Virus record (IMG/VR): IMGVR_UViG_3300041405_000170
Coordinates: 1 to 20,234 of that record
Length of the DNA: 20,234 nt
Direction: 5' to 3' (one strand)
From: a virus
Positions 1-7,153 of this stretch are shown here, one piece after another (position 1 is the first letter of the stretch; each line of letters opens with the position of its first letter). A model generated the notes under the pieces. That model ran no database searches and was not told the DNA's origin. It saw only the letters and a list, made by a program, of their open reading frames with translations. A program made the translations under genes and the position numbers.

Positions 1-853
1 TATCCGCGACCGAAGCGGCAACCCGTCGAGCCTGATGCCGCTCCCTCGGGAGTGCGTTCACGTTACCGAAAAGGACGGCCGCCTCGTCTACTTTGTCAGT
101 GACGGCGAGTCGGTCTATGGCCTGTTTGACGATGACGTTTTGCATTTTCCGGGCTTCGGTTTCGACGGGTGCAAAGGCGAATCGGTTATCCGATACGCAG
201 CCCGGCAAGCGGTCGGCACCGCACTTGCGGCCGACGAATACGCCGGGGAATTTTTCGCCAACGGTGCCGCGCCTTCTATTGCGCTCTCTTATCCGCAAGG
301 CGTAGCGCCTACCGAGGCGCAGCAGAACCACTTACGCAACCAATTCACCGAGACGTATACCGGGACCGGCAACCGTCACAAGCCATTGCTGTTGGTCAAC
401 GGCGGGAAAATCGAGCCGGTTTCTATGACGGCCGAGGACGCGCAGTTACTGGAAACCCGGAAATTTCAGGTTATCGAAATCGCCCGAGCCTTCGGCGTAC
501 CACCTCACATGGTCGGCGAGACGAGCGCCTCGACTTCTTGGGGCAGCGGCATCGAACAAATGTCTATCGGGTTTGTTCGCTACACCCTCGGTCCGCACCT
601 TCGCCGGATTGAGCAGGAACTAAACCGCAAGTTGTGGCCGCGCTCGCCGCGCTATTTCGTCGAGTTCAACCGCGACGGATTGCTGGCCGGCGATAGCAAA
701 ACTGAATCTGAAGTCATCTCGAAATCGCTCGGCGGTCCGGGTGCCCAAGGCTGGATGACCGTCAACGAGGCACGACGCATTAAGAACCTTCCGCCCGTAC
801 CGGGTGGCGACGTTCTCTATCTAACCAACGTTCCACAAGGGGCCAGCGCATGA
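1..853 (+). CDS. HK97-type phage portal protein (5' truncated)
   Basis: This is the C-terminal part of a phage portal protein. Twelve such subunits form the ring at one capsid vertex through which DNA is packaged and the tail is attached. The frame is open from the window edge, so the N-terminus is missing; the ATG at 35 is internal. About 283 residues are visible. The HK97 portal family (PF04860) is recognised from DDVLHFPGFGFDG, the alanine-rich helix around YAARQAVGTALAADEYAGEFFANGA, the block QVIEIARAFGVPPHMVGE followed by the Ser/Thr-rich loop STSWGSGIEQ, the helix FVRYTLGPHLRRIEQELNRKL, and the late segment MTVNEARRIKNLPPVPGGD. The stop overlaps the start of the protease gene by four bases (ATGA), as expected for a head operon ordered portal, protease, capsid. 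A terminase gene should lie just upstream, outside the window. Confidence 0.93.
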   Translation, partial: IRDRSGNPSSLMPLPRECVHVTEKDGRLVYFVSDGESVYGLFDDDVLHFPGFGFDGCKGESVIRYAARQAVGTALAADEYAGEFFANGAAPSIALSYPQGVAPTEAQQNHLRNQFTETYTGTGNRHKPLLLVNGGKIEPVSMTAEDAQLLETRKFQVIEIARAFGVPPHMVGETSASTSWGSGIEQMSIGFVRYTLGPHLRRIEQELNRKLWPRSPRYFVEFNRDGLLAGDSKTESEVISKSLGGPGAQGWMTVNEARRIKNLPPVPGGDVLYLTNVPQGASA

Positions 854-1560
854 AGCTGATGCAGCTATATCTAAGCAACCAAGCCGCACCGCGTCAGGCC
901 CGAATCGAACAGGCCGGGCGTGAGGCAACCGTCTACATTTACGACATTATCGGCGAGTCTTGGGCGGGGGGCGTAGCCGCTCGCGAGTTCGTTCCCCAGC
1001 TCGTCGCCTTGGACGTAGACACCATTCACTTGCGAATCAATAGCCCCGGTGGCGACGTATTCGACGGCCGCGCAATCGCGACCGCTATCGCTCAACACCC
1101 CGCCCACGTCGTCGCCCATATCGACGGACAAGCAGCGAGCGCCGCGACGTATGTAGCCCTTGCAGCCGACGAGGTAGAAATCGCCGAAGGTGGATTTTTT
1201 ATGATCCACAACGCGTGGACCATCGCGCTCGGTAACGCGAACGACCTCGAAGCAACGGCCGGCATTCTGCGCAAGGTGGACGCCAGTATCGTCGCCGACT
1301 ACCAACGCAAGACCGGGAAGTCTCCCGAAACAATCTCTGAATGGATGGACGCCGAGACTTGGTTCACCGCCGAGGAAGCCGTCGAACACGGGTTTGTTGA
1401 TCGTGTAATTCCAGGGCAGAAGGCGGCGAAAAATCAGTGGAACCTTGAGGCATACGGCAACGCGCCGGCAGCCCTTACCGAACAACCAGAACCAGAGCCA
1501 GTGATTGACCGCGCAGCCCTAGAGCGCCGGCTATCCCTGCTCGAAGTAATCGCGCCATAG
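850..1560 (+). CDS. ClpP-like prohead maturation protease (S14 family)
   Basis: A 236-residue serine protease of the ClpP fold, used by HK97-like phages to cleave the capsid protein's N-terminal region and remove itself from the prohead. Visible features are the strand and oxyanion segment INSPGGDVFDG (about residues 63-73), the nucleophile Ser97 in GQAASAATY, and the histidine His120 in GGFFMIHNAW. The third acidic residue probably lies near residues 167-169, just before WFTAEEAVEHGFVD; I cannot fix it exactly. The C-terminal tail (about 190-236) is Pro/Glu/Ala-rich and probably flexible. The start overlaps the portal stop by four bases, so translation is probably coupled. A strong hairpin terminator follows directly, before the capsid gene. 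The length fits stand-alone phage ClpP-like proteases. Confidence 0.92.
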   Translation: MKLMQLYLSNQAAPRQARIEQAGREATVYIYDIIGESWAGGVAAREFVPQLVALDVDTIHLRINSPGGDVFDGRAIATAIAQHPAHVVAHIDGQAASAATYVALAADEVEIAEGGFFMIHNAWTIALGNANDLEATAGILRKVDASIVADYQRKTGKSPETISEWMDAETWFTAEEAVEHGFVDRVIPGQKAAKNQWNLEAYGNAPAALTEQPEPEPVIDRAALERRLSLLEVIAP

Positions 1561-1583
1561 GCACTCGCCATCGCGAACCCAGA

Positions 1584-1605
1584 CCCGCCATCGGCGGGTT
1601 TTTTT
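1584..1605 (+). terminator. Rho-independent terminator between protease and capsid genes
   Basis: A perfect 6-bp hairpin, CCCGCC-ATC-GGCGGG, is followed at once by seven T residues. It sits 24 bases after the protease stop and 19 bases before the capsid start. It could end part of the upstream transcription, or act as a stabilising 5' hairpin for a processed capsid mRNA. Confidence 0.85.
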
Positions 1606-1624
1606 ATGAATGGAGAAAAGTAAA

Positions 1625-2848
1625 ATGACTATTCAAACCATGCGCGAGCGCCGTAACGGTCTGGCTGTTGAGGCGCGCAAGCTGTTGGACGAATCGAAGG
1701 ACAAGGCGTGGACCGCCGAGAACCAGACCAAGTATGACGGCCTGACCGGCGAAATCGTCGAAATCGATCAGCGTATCGAGCGCGAGCAAAAGCTGCTCGA
1801 CCTCGCCGCCGAAGAACACGTTCAGAACCGCGACCGCGACCGCGACCCGAAAGCCAAACGCGATACCGAGGACATGCTGTCGGATATCAAGATTTTTGAT
1901 TGCTGGATGCGTCGCGGTGAAAAGGGTTTGAGCGCCGAACAAGCGACCAAGCTTTACAACACCATGTCGACCACTACCGGCTCCGAGGGTGGTTACACCG
2001 TTCCTTCGCTGATCGCTTCCGAGTTGATTAACTCGCTGAAAGACTTCGGCGGTATGCGCGCTGTTGCGCAACTTCTGACCACCGCGCAGGGTAATCCGCT
2101 GAGCTACCCAACCAGCGACGGCACCGCCGAAGTCGGCGAGCTGCTGGCGGAAAACACTGCGGCCGCTGCGCTCGACCCGTCGTTCGGCACCGTGGGTCTG
2201 AACGTATTCAAATACAGCTCCAAGGTTATCGCCGTTCCAATCGAGCTGCTGCAAGATTCGAGCGTCGATATTGAGGCGTTCGTCCGTGCGCGCATCATCG
2301 AGCGTATCGGCCGTATTACGAACCAGCACTTCACCACCGGGACCGGCACCGCCCAGCCTCGCGGTATCGTGACTGGCGCGTCCTCCGGCAAGGTCGGCAC
2401 CACCGGCCAAACCTTGACCGTCATCTATGACGACTTGGTTGATTTGCTCGAATCCGTAAACGAGGCTTACCAGCTCGGCGGCGAGTGCAAATTCATGTTC
2501 GCCCAAACCGTTCGCGGCTTGCTGCGCAAACTGAAGGACACCGCTGGCCGTCCAATCTGGACACCGGGTTACGAGGCCGGTATTACCGCTGGCGCACCGG
2601 ACTTGCTGCTCGGCAAATCCGTAGTAATCAACAACGATATGCCGGTGCCTGCGGCTAACGCGAAGTCGATCATTTACGGCGACATGAAGAAGTACATCAT
2701 TCGCGACGCAATGGCCGTGAACTTGATGCGCTTCGACGATTCGGCTTACGCCTCGAAGGGTCAGGTGGGCTTCCTCGCCTTCATCCGCTCGGGCGGTAAC
2801 CTCGTCGACACTGCTGCCGTGAAGTACTACGCGCACTCTGCTACCTAA
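1625..2848 (+). CDS. Major capsid protein, HK97 fold
   Basis: Main shell protein of the head (PF05065 family), 407 residues from the start chosen here. I prefer the ATG at 1625 over the in-frame ATG at 1610, because GGAG at 1612-1615 lies nine bases before 1625 and would overlap the earlier codon. Residues 1 to about 100 are charged and helical (MRERRNGLAVEARKLLDES, then a DRDRDRDPK run) and look like the coiled-coil scaffolding delta domain that the upstream protease normally removes. The mature-fold part begins near TTGSEGGYTVPSLIASELI and includes SYPTSDGTAEVGELLAE, the E-loop and spine region, QHFTTGTGTAQPRGIVTGAS, and the late segment VVINNDMPVPAANAKSIIYGD. The cleavage point is inferred, not visible. 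The gene is bracketed by two hairpin terminators, which suggests separate dosage control. Confidence 0.95.
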   Translation: MTIQTMRERRNGLAVEARKLLDESKDKAWTAENQTKYDGLTGEIVEIDQRIEREQKLLDLAAEEHVQNRDRDRDPKAKRDTEDMLSDIKIFDCWMRRGEKGLSAEQATKLYNTMSTTTGSEGGYTVPSLIASELINSLKDFGGMRAVAQLLTTAQGNPLSYPTSDGTAEVGELLAENTAAAALDPSFGTVGLNVFKYSSKVIAVPIELLQDSSVDIEAFVRARIIERIGRITNQHFTTGTGTAQPRGIVTGASSGKVGTTGQTLTVIYDDLVDLLESVNEAYQLGGECKFMFAQTVRGLLRKLKDTAGRPIWTPGYEAGITAGAPDLLLGKSVVINNDMPVPAANAKSIIYGDMKKYIIRDAMAVNLMRFDDSAYASKGQVGFLAFIRSGGNLVDTAAVKYYAHSAT

Positions 2849-2857
2849 GAAACAACC

Positions 2858-2886
2858 GGGGCGGCCTTCGGGTCGCCCCACTTTTT
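2858..2886 (+). terminator. Rho-independent terminator after the capsid gene
   Basis: A nine-pair stem (GGGGCGGCC with GGTCGCCCC, one G-T pair) closes on a TTCG tetraloop. It is followed by AC and five T residues. It starts nine bases after the capsid stop and is probably partial, because further late genes follow on the same strand. Confidence 0.88.
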
Positions 2887-2907
2887 CGTTAGCGGAAGGG
2901 TGGAAAA

Positions 2908-3090
2908 ATGGCCGTAACTAAATTGATTTCTACACGTTGTCTTGTTGCCTTCACTCTGGAACAAGTCGACTACAAACCAAACCAAGTCGCGGAGTTTTCC
3001 GCGCCGGTTGTCGCGACCTTGAAAGCGCTCGGCTGGGTCGACGACGACAAGGCTGCCGTGGCCTACGCGTTGAAAATTAGCGAGGCATAA
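2908..3090 (+). CDS. Small protein downstream of capsid gene, unknown function
   Basis: A 60-residue protein preceded by a purine-rich ribosome-binding region (GGAAGGGTGGA at 2894-2904). It reads as a small beta-rich domain (LISTRCLVAFTLEQVDYKPNQVAEF) followed by a short helix and GWVDDDKAAVAYALKISEA. Many siphoviruses carry a short protein in this slot, between the capsid and the first connector gene, often predicted to bind the head-tail interface, but I do not recognise a named family here. It is translated from the first cistron after the capsid terminator, four bases before the connector gene. Coding status is supported by the close packing and by codon use like that of its neighbours. 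Confidence 0.75.
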   Translation: MAVTKLISTRCLVAFTLEQVDYKPNQVAEFSAPVVATLKALGWVDDDKAAVAYALKISEA

Positions 3091-3093
3091 ATC

Positions 3094-3669
3094 ATGCGCC
3101 TAGAATTGCTCACCCCTCCGGTAACCGAGCCTGTTACGTTGGCCGAAGTCAAAACGCGCCTGCGTATTGACGACGCTACGGACGACGCCGGGGTGACGCG
3201 GTTGATCGCTTCCGCGACCAAACACGCGGAGAGTATTACCCGGCGAGCGTTCGTAACGCAGAGCTGGGCGCTAACCCTCGACGCGTTCCCGTGCGGTTCT
3301 ATTTCGCTCCCGCTTCCCCCGCTCCAAACGGTTGACGAAATCAGCTACATCGATTCGACCGGGGCGACCGTTGTTCTGCCGTCGACCGAATACCTCGTCG
3401 ACAAAAACGGCATGATTGGCATGATCCACCGCGCCTATCAGAAGCAATGGCCGGCAACCCGAGCGCAACCAATGGCCGTCCGTATCAAGTTCACGGCGGG
3501 TTATGGCGCGGCTGGTGCGGTTCCTTCTGACCTGGCATCGGCCCTAATGCTACTTGTCGCGCACTGGGATCAAAACCGGGAGCCGGTCGTAATCGGGACG
3601 ATTGTTTCTAGCGTGCCGCTTAGCGTCGAATCGTTGCTCGCTCCCTTTGTGATTCCGGGGGTCGTATGA
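3094..3669 (+). CDS. Head-tail connector protein (phiE125 gp8 / HK97 gp6-like)
   Basis: A 191-residue connector that forms the ring stacked below the portal. The N-terminal motif TEPVTLAEVKTRLRIDDATDDAGVTRLI, the helix SATKHAESITRRAF, and the following beta segment QSWALTLDAFP through LPPLQTVDEISYID are typical of the phiE125 gp8 family and related gp6-like connectors (PF05135). The second half carries VRIKFTAGYG and then a helix ending AHWDQNREPV, also usual for the family. The length matches the phiE125 gp8 type. The stop overlaps the next start by four bases (ATGA), indicating translational coupling to the head-tail adaptor gene. Confidence 0.9.
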   Translation: MRLELLTPPVTEPVTLAEVKTRLRIDDATDDAGVTRLIASATKHAESITRRAFVTQSWALTLDAFPCGSISLPLPPLQTVDEISYIDSTGATVVLPSTEYLVDKNGMIGMIHRAYQKQWPATRAQPMAVRIKFTAGYGAAGAVPSDLASALMLLVAHWDQNREPVVIGTIVSSVPLSVESLLAPFVIPGVV

Positions 3670-3995
3670 GACTCGGCCCGCTACGGCACCGCGTTACGTT
3701 CGAGAAGCGTAAGACCGGCCGCGACGAGTTCGGCCAGCCGGTCGAAGGGTGGGATTTTGTCGCGACCTTGTGGGCTTCCGTCGAGCCGATTAGTGGGCGC
3801 GAACTATTGACCGCCCAACAAGTACAGGCCGAAGTGACGCACCGAATCCGCTGCCGATATCGGGCCGGGCTTGAGGCGTCGCAGCGTGCAGTTTACGACG
3901 GCCGCCCGTTTGATATTCAGTCTGTTATCAACCCGCGTGAGATTGGCGCGTCGCTCGAAATCTTGGCGAACGAGGGGCTGACCGATGGTCGATAG
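3666..3995 (+). CDS. Head-tail adaptor / head closure protein (SPP1 gp16-like)
   Basis: A 109-residue protein of the phage head-tail joining family (PF05521). It is recognised from the start MRLGPLRHRVTFEKRKTGRDEFGQ, then WDFVATLWASVEPISGRELLTAQQ, THRIRCRYRAGL and the late segment FDIQSVINPREIGASLEILANEG. Family members form a ring that closes the portal channel and docks the tail. The start overlaps the connector gene by four bases, and the stop overlaps the gp10-like gene by eleven bases, so the three proteins are probably made in step. Confidence 0.9.
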   Translation: MRLGPLRHRVTFEKRKTGRDEFGQPVEGWDFVATLWASVEPISGRELLTAQQVQAEVTHRIRCRYRAGLEASQRAVYDGRPFDIQSVINPREIGASLEILANEGLTDGR

Positions 3996-4491
3996 CATCA
4001 ACGTTAAAGGGTTGAAGGAACTCCAGCGAACGCTTGAGGCACTCCCCGCCCGAATCGGCGAGAAGGTTGTCCGCGCCGGACTACGCGCAGCCGGGCAAGT
4101 TATCCGCAAGGATGCTCAGTCTCGGGTGCCAATCCTCAAGGCGCCGAGCAAGTACCGGAAGCCCGGCACGGTAAAGCGGGCCATCGTTATCAAGCGTTCG
4201 CGCCGGGATAAATTCGGGGTTTACGTTACGGTGCGCGGGTTGAAGGCGAAGCAGATCAAAGCGTTCAAAGGTGGCAAGGTTAACAAGGCAGCGGCTCAAA
4301 ATCCCGATGACCCGTTTTACTGGTTGTTCCTCGAATTCGGTACGGCGAAGCTCACGAAAACCCCGTTCCTGCGGCCGGCGTTCGAGTCGAAGAAATTCGA
4401 GGCGCTCCGCAAGTTTGAAGAGTACTGCAAGAAGCGGGTTGTGAAGGAAGCGGAGAAGCTAGCGCGGGAACTCGGGAGCGTTGCGGCATGA
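3985..4491 (+). CDS. HK97 gp10-like tail/neck protein
   Basis: A 168-residue, strongly basic protein of the HK97 gp10 family (PF04883), acting at the head-tail junction or in tail completion. The signature is the N-terminal SINVKGLKELQRTLEALPARIGEKVVRAGLRAAGQVIRKDA pattern, here rich in Lys and Arg. It is followed by a beta segment with VIKRSRRDKFGVYVTV, the aromatic turn DDPFYWLFLEFGTAKLTKTPFLRPAF and a basic C-terminal helix. LEFGT..... PFLRPAF is the conserved core of the family. The start lies inside the end of the adaptor gene, and the stop overlaps the next start by four bases. Confidence 0.9.
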   Translation: MVDSINVKGLKELQRTLEALPARIGEKVVRAGLRAAGQVIRKDAQSRVPILKAPSKYRKPGTVKRAIVIKRSRRDKFGVYVTVRGLKAKQIKAFKGGKVNKAAAQNPDDPFYWLFLEFGTAKLTKTPFLRPAFESKKFEALRKFEEYCKKRVVKEAEKLARELGSVAA

Positions 4492-4856
4492 TCGAATCAG
4501 ACGTACAGACGGTACTTCTTGCGGCCCCTGCCGTCACTGCCTTGGTAGGCACTCGGGTTGCTGCGGGAATGCTCCCCGAGGGAGAGCTGCGCCCGTATGT
4601 GACTTACTCGTTAATCACCGGGGAGCGTATCCCCTCGATGACGGATTCGGGCTTGATGCGCCATGCGCGAATCCAGCTCGATTGCTGGTCGCCGAACTAC
4701 AAACAATCGAAGCAAATCGCGCTCGCCGTCGAAACTGCAATCGAGGCTAGCGCGCTATTCGAGGTTGTGTTCATCGGGGACCAAGACCTATACGACAACG
4801 AGACAAAACTGCACCGCGTTGTCGTCGACTATTCGGTCTGGCAGGTGACGGCGTAG
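4488..4856 (+). CDS. Tail completion protein, DUF3168 (gp17-like)
   Basis: A 122-residue protein of the DUF3168 family (PF11367), whose SPP1 gp17 relatives join the tail to the head. Visible landmarks are LLAAPAVTALVGTRV near the N-terminus, RPYVTYSLITGERIPSMTDS, ARIQLDCWSPNYKQSKQIALAVETAI and the final strand LHRVVVDYSVWQVTA. It is the last gene of the head and neck block. Its TAG stop directly abuts the stop of the antisense DUF4262 gene, with no intergenic space and no terminator. Two oppositely transcribed units therefore collide here. Confidence 0.88.
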   Translation: MIESDVQTVLLAAPAVTALVGTRVAAGMLPEGELRPYVTYSLITGERIPSMTDSGLMRHARIQLDCWSPNYKQSKQIALAVETAIEASALFEVVFIGDQDLYDNETKLHRVVVDYSVWQVTA

Positions 4857-5300
4857 CTAGTTCAACTCGACCCACAAATGCCGCTGGCACTTCATATATT
4901 CGGCGTCATACCCGTCCTGCCATGGAAGCATTCCGTTCTGGTCGGCGATAACGATTTGCAGGAACGTCGGGGCTATCCCTCGCTCCTCGTAATAGAACAC
5001 CGTCTGACAGCAGAATTCTCGGGCGACCGATTCTGGCAAGTAACGGAACGCTAGCGGGAGGTTTCCGAGTGACTCGTCGACTTGCCCGGCGACGAACTTT
5101 TCCCCGGCCTTGATCCTGTCGTAAATATCACGGAGAAGGCCGTGACAGTCCTTGGGGTGAAGGCCGCTGATAAAGACTTCGGGGTGTCCGAGTTCGGTCA
5201 ATCCAATGCTGTAGTAAAACGTTCCTGCGGGGTCGCCGACGCCGATAGCCGTAAAGCCGTATTGTTCGATATCGGCCGCGTATTTTGCGTGCAAGTTCAA
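4857..5300 (-). CDS. DUF4262 domain protein in antisense cassette
   Basis: A 147-residue protein of the DUF4262 type (PF14081), function unknown. The family pattern is seen in YGFTAIGVGDPAGTFYYSIGL (about residues 14-33), then LGHPEVFISGLHPKDCHGLL, a second domain half with RYLPESVAREFCCQTVFYYEE, and the diagnostic FLQIVIADQNGMLPWQDGYD (113-132). I choose a TTG start at 5300: it overlaps the stop of the upstream gene (ATTGA), AGGAG at 5313-5309 lies eight bases before it, and homology begins here. The longer in-frame extension to 5552 is only the shadow of the upstream gene. The protein has four cysteines and no signal peptide or membrane segment. Pairing with a methyltransferase-like gene hints at a joint function, which I cannot name. 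Confidence 0.8.
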   Translation of the reverse strand: MNLHAKYAADIEQYGFTAIGVGDPAGTFYYSIGLTELGHPEVFISGLHPKDCHGLLRDIYDRIKAGEKFVAGQVDESLGNLPLAFRYLPESVAREFCCQTVFYYEERGIAPTFLQIVIADQNGMLPWQDGYDAEYMKCQRHLWVELN

Positions 5301-5986
5301 TTGGTCCGCTCCTGATATTCGGGGTTGTCCCATACCACGATGGCGTTGCCCTGCGGCTTTTGCGACCGGGAGAAAAGCACGTCGCTTTCGTAAATCATGT
5401 ACGGCTTCGCGAGAAGTGGTTTCTGTTGGTGAACGTAGAAATTCCCCACAAAGATGTAGCGCTTGATCTTGCTCAGTAGTTCGATTTCGTCGACGCCGAA
5501 CATATTGCCGGCGCGCTCGGGTTCGTCCTCGTTGAACTTGTGAGTTACCCAAGCGGCGACGACGACCTCGGGCCGATAACGGTCGACAGCTTCCTGAGCG
5601 TCGAGGCGCTCGACGTGCTTACCGTAGGCAACGACCGGCTGGCCCATCTGCGTATATAGCGCCCGAACGTTCGGGTCATCTTGCATAAAGTTATCGGTGC
5701 AAGGGATGCCGAGCGCTCTCCCGAGTACGCCATTACCGCTGCCGATTTCGATAGCCGAACGGCTCGGGCTCGCTTCTAAGATTAGTTCGTTGATCCTGTC
5801 GAGCAGCTCCCGAGTCGGGAGGACATATAGGCCATGCCGGAGGGCGAAGCCCGAAAGGTCGACCTGATCGAACTGCTGGTAAAAGTTGCCGGGAACCACA
5901 CGCAGCTCCCCCTTATCGAGCGCGGTCGCATCTAGCGCGGCCTGCGCCTTGTTGCTAATCGAAATTATCGAAGCCTTCATCGTCAT
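5297..5986 (-). CDS. SAM-dependent methyltransferase-like protein in antisense cassette
   Basis: A 229-residue protein with a Rossmann methyltransferase motif I, AIEIGSGNGVLGRAL (about residues 78-92), preceded by a helix LPTRELLDRINELI typical of small SAM-dependent methyltransferases. A later strand, RPEVVVAAWVTHKF (138-151), occupies the motif IV position but lacks a DPP/NPPY-type catalytic motif, so it is not an obvious DNA adenine or cytosine-N4 methylase. The substrate is unknown. The ATG at 5986 is chosen because AGGGG at 6001-5997 lies ten bases upstream; the frame is open further upstream but the extension is low-complexity and unlike the rest. It is cotranscribed with the DUF4262 gene, which begins on its stop codon. 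Both genes run against the flanking virion genes. Confidence 0.75.
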   Translation of the reverse strand: MTMKASIISISNKAQAALDATALDKGELRVVPGNFYQQFDQVDLSGFALRHGLYVLPTRELLDRINELILEASPSRSAIEIGSGNGVLGRALGIPCTDNFMQDDPNVRALYTQMGQPVVAYGKHVERLDAQEAVDRYRPEVVVAAWVTHKFNEDEPERAGNMFGVDEIELLSKIKRYIFVGNFYVHQQKPLLAKPYMIYESDVLFSRSQKPQGNAIVVWDNPEYQERTN

Positions 5987-6039
5987 TAGGTTCTGTCCCC
6001 TGGGCAGATCGCCCACGGAACTCGGGGCGACGACCTCGA

Positions 6040-6061
6040 ATTGTATAACAAAAGTAATCAA
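6040..6061 (-). promoter_or_regulatory. Candidate promoter for the antisense cassette
   Basis: This is a short AT-rich island in GC-rich DNA. On the minus strand it reads TGTTATACAAT at 6050-6040, an extended -10-like element, about 54 bases before the methyltransferase-like start. A TTGATT at 6061-6056 is too close to act as its -35. TTGT-TAT-ACAA is also a small inverted repeat that could be an operator. Assignment is by eye only. Confidence 0.3.
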
Positions 6062-6132
6062 GCGGCGTACCGCCGACGAACTCCCCCGCAAGCCACACGA
6101 CCCCCCAACCCTATACGCTCGGAGTAATTCCC

Positions 6133-6792
6133 ATGACTTCCAAAAGCCGCGCCGTGTCCTCGCAGGGCACCCACTTCTATATCGAGAACGCCGCAGCAAC
6201 GCTCACGACTACCACGATCACCGGCATTTCCAAGGCGGCAAAAGCCGTGGTGACTTTCGCGTCGCATACCTTTGTGAAAGGCGATGTATTGCGATTCGCC
6301 GCCGTAGTCGGGATGACCGAAATTAACGGCCTTGAGGGCATCGTCGAAACGACGACCGCCACAACCGTCGTCCTCGCGAATATTAACTCGACGAGCTTCA
6401 CAACTTACGGCAGCGCCGGTACTGCCGCGCTGCTTCAGTTCTTCGAAACCTGCCAGCACAAGTCGTATTCCGGTTTCGACGGACAGGCGAGCGAGATCGA
6501 TACCACGACTCTCTGCTCGACCGCTAAGGAAAAATCCCTCGGCCTGCAAGACTTCGGCGGTATGTCGGCAGACCTTCACTACGTCGAAGACGACGCATTC
6601 CAAATCGAGGCAAAGGTCGCCAAGCGCGAAGCGTTGCCGCGTTGGTTCAAGCTCGTCAAACAAAACGGCTACATCAAAATCTTTGAAGGCTACGTGCGCT
6701 CGCTGAGCGACTCGGGCGCGGTCGACGGGACCAACGCCGGTACGTTGGCGGTTACGATCACGGGCGAAGTTTACGAGGTGGCCAGTGCTTAA
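6133..6792 (+). CDS. Major tail tube protein with E1-FCCH-like insert domain
   Basis: A 219-residue protein that stacks as rings to form the tail tube. It opens with SRAVSSQGTHFYIEN, carries KSYSGFDGQASEIDTTTLCSTAKEKSLGLQDFGGMS, a frequent motif of lambda gpV / TP901-1-type tube proteins, and ends with beta segments LAVTITGEVYEVASA. Residues about 28-95 (ISKAAKAVVTFASHTFVKGD through TSFTTYGSAG) form a separate beta domain resembling the ubiquitin-activating E1 FCCH domain seen as an add-on in phage tail proteins. It probably decorates the tube. The ribosome-binding site GGAG (6121-6124) lies eight bases before the ATG. The gene is the first of the tail block after the antisense cassette. Confidence 0.87.
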   Translation: MTSKSRAVSSQGTHFYIENAAATLTTTTITGISKAAKAVVTFASHTFVKGDVLRFAAVVGMTEINGLEGIVETTTATTVVLANINSTSFTTYGSAGTAALLQFFETCQHKSYSGFDGQASEIDTTTLCSTAKEKSLGLQDFGGMSADLHYVEDDAFQIEAKVAKREALPRWFKLVKQNGYIKIFEGYVRSLSDSGAVDGTNAGTLAVTITGEVYEVASA

Positions 6793-7153
6793 TCGCGATC
6801 AAATCCTGAGCGCAAAAGACCGAGCCCAGCAGGTAATCCATATCGAAGAGTGGGGCGGTGACGTAACAATCACCGCCCTATCGGTACGGGACCGCAGTAC
6901 CGTTCTCGGCGAGTGGGCTCGCCTCGGCACCGTCAAACAAGAAGGGGGCGATACAGTCGGCGCGATGCTTGATGTAAAGCTTCGCCTCGTCGCGCTTTCG
7001 ATTACCGACGCAGACGGCGTACCGCTATTCAGCGCGGAGGATATGGCCGAGCTGGCGAATAAATCAGACGGACCAATCGGCGCTATTTCAGACGCGGCGA
7101 TTCTACTGAATCGCTTCTTTGTTTCCGCGACCGAGGAAGTCGCAAAAAACTAA
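6785..7153 (+). CDS. Tail assembly chaperone, short (G-type) form
   Basis: The 122-residue zero-frame product, equivalent to lambda gpG. It starts with GTG at 6785, inside the end of the tail tube gene, with GAGG at 6775-6778 six bases upstream. It is a soluble protein (WGGDVTITALSVRDRSTVLGEW, then a helical second half with LFSAEDMAELANKSDGPIGAI) lying between tube and tape measure, the universal slot for tail chaperones that coat the tape measure before tube assembly. The reading frame ends with GCA AAA AAC TAA, so its last codons form the slippery sequence used to make the longer form. Confidence 0.88.
   Translation: MLNRDQILSAKDRAQQVIHIEEWGGDVTITALSVRDRSTVLGEWARLGTVKQEGGDTVGAMLDVKLRLVALSITDADGVPLFSAEDMAELANKSDGPIGAISDAAILLNRFFVSATEEVAKN

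Noticed and set aside
1801-1860. Tandem GACCGC repeats in the capsid gene.
   Set aside because: They encode a short Asp-Arg run in a charged scaffold region and are too short to suggest a separate element.
1604-2881. Long minus-strand open frame across the capsid gene (425 codons).
   Set aside because: It is antisense to a clear HK97 capsid gene; long shadow frames are expected in GC-rich coding DNA with strong codon bias.
5301-5552. N-terminal extension of the DUF4262 frame.
   Set aside because: It lies wholly inside the methyltransferase-like gene in another frame, is Arg-rich and low complexity, and a TTG start with a good ribosome-binding site sits exactly where homology begins.
5987-6199. 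N-terminal extension of the methyltransferase-like frame.
   Set aside because: It overlaps the tail tube gene start, is rich in Arg, Ser and Gly without pattern, and ATG 5986 has an AGGGG ribosome-binding site.
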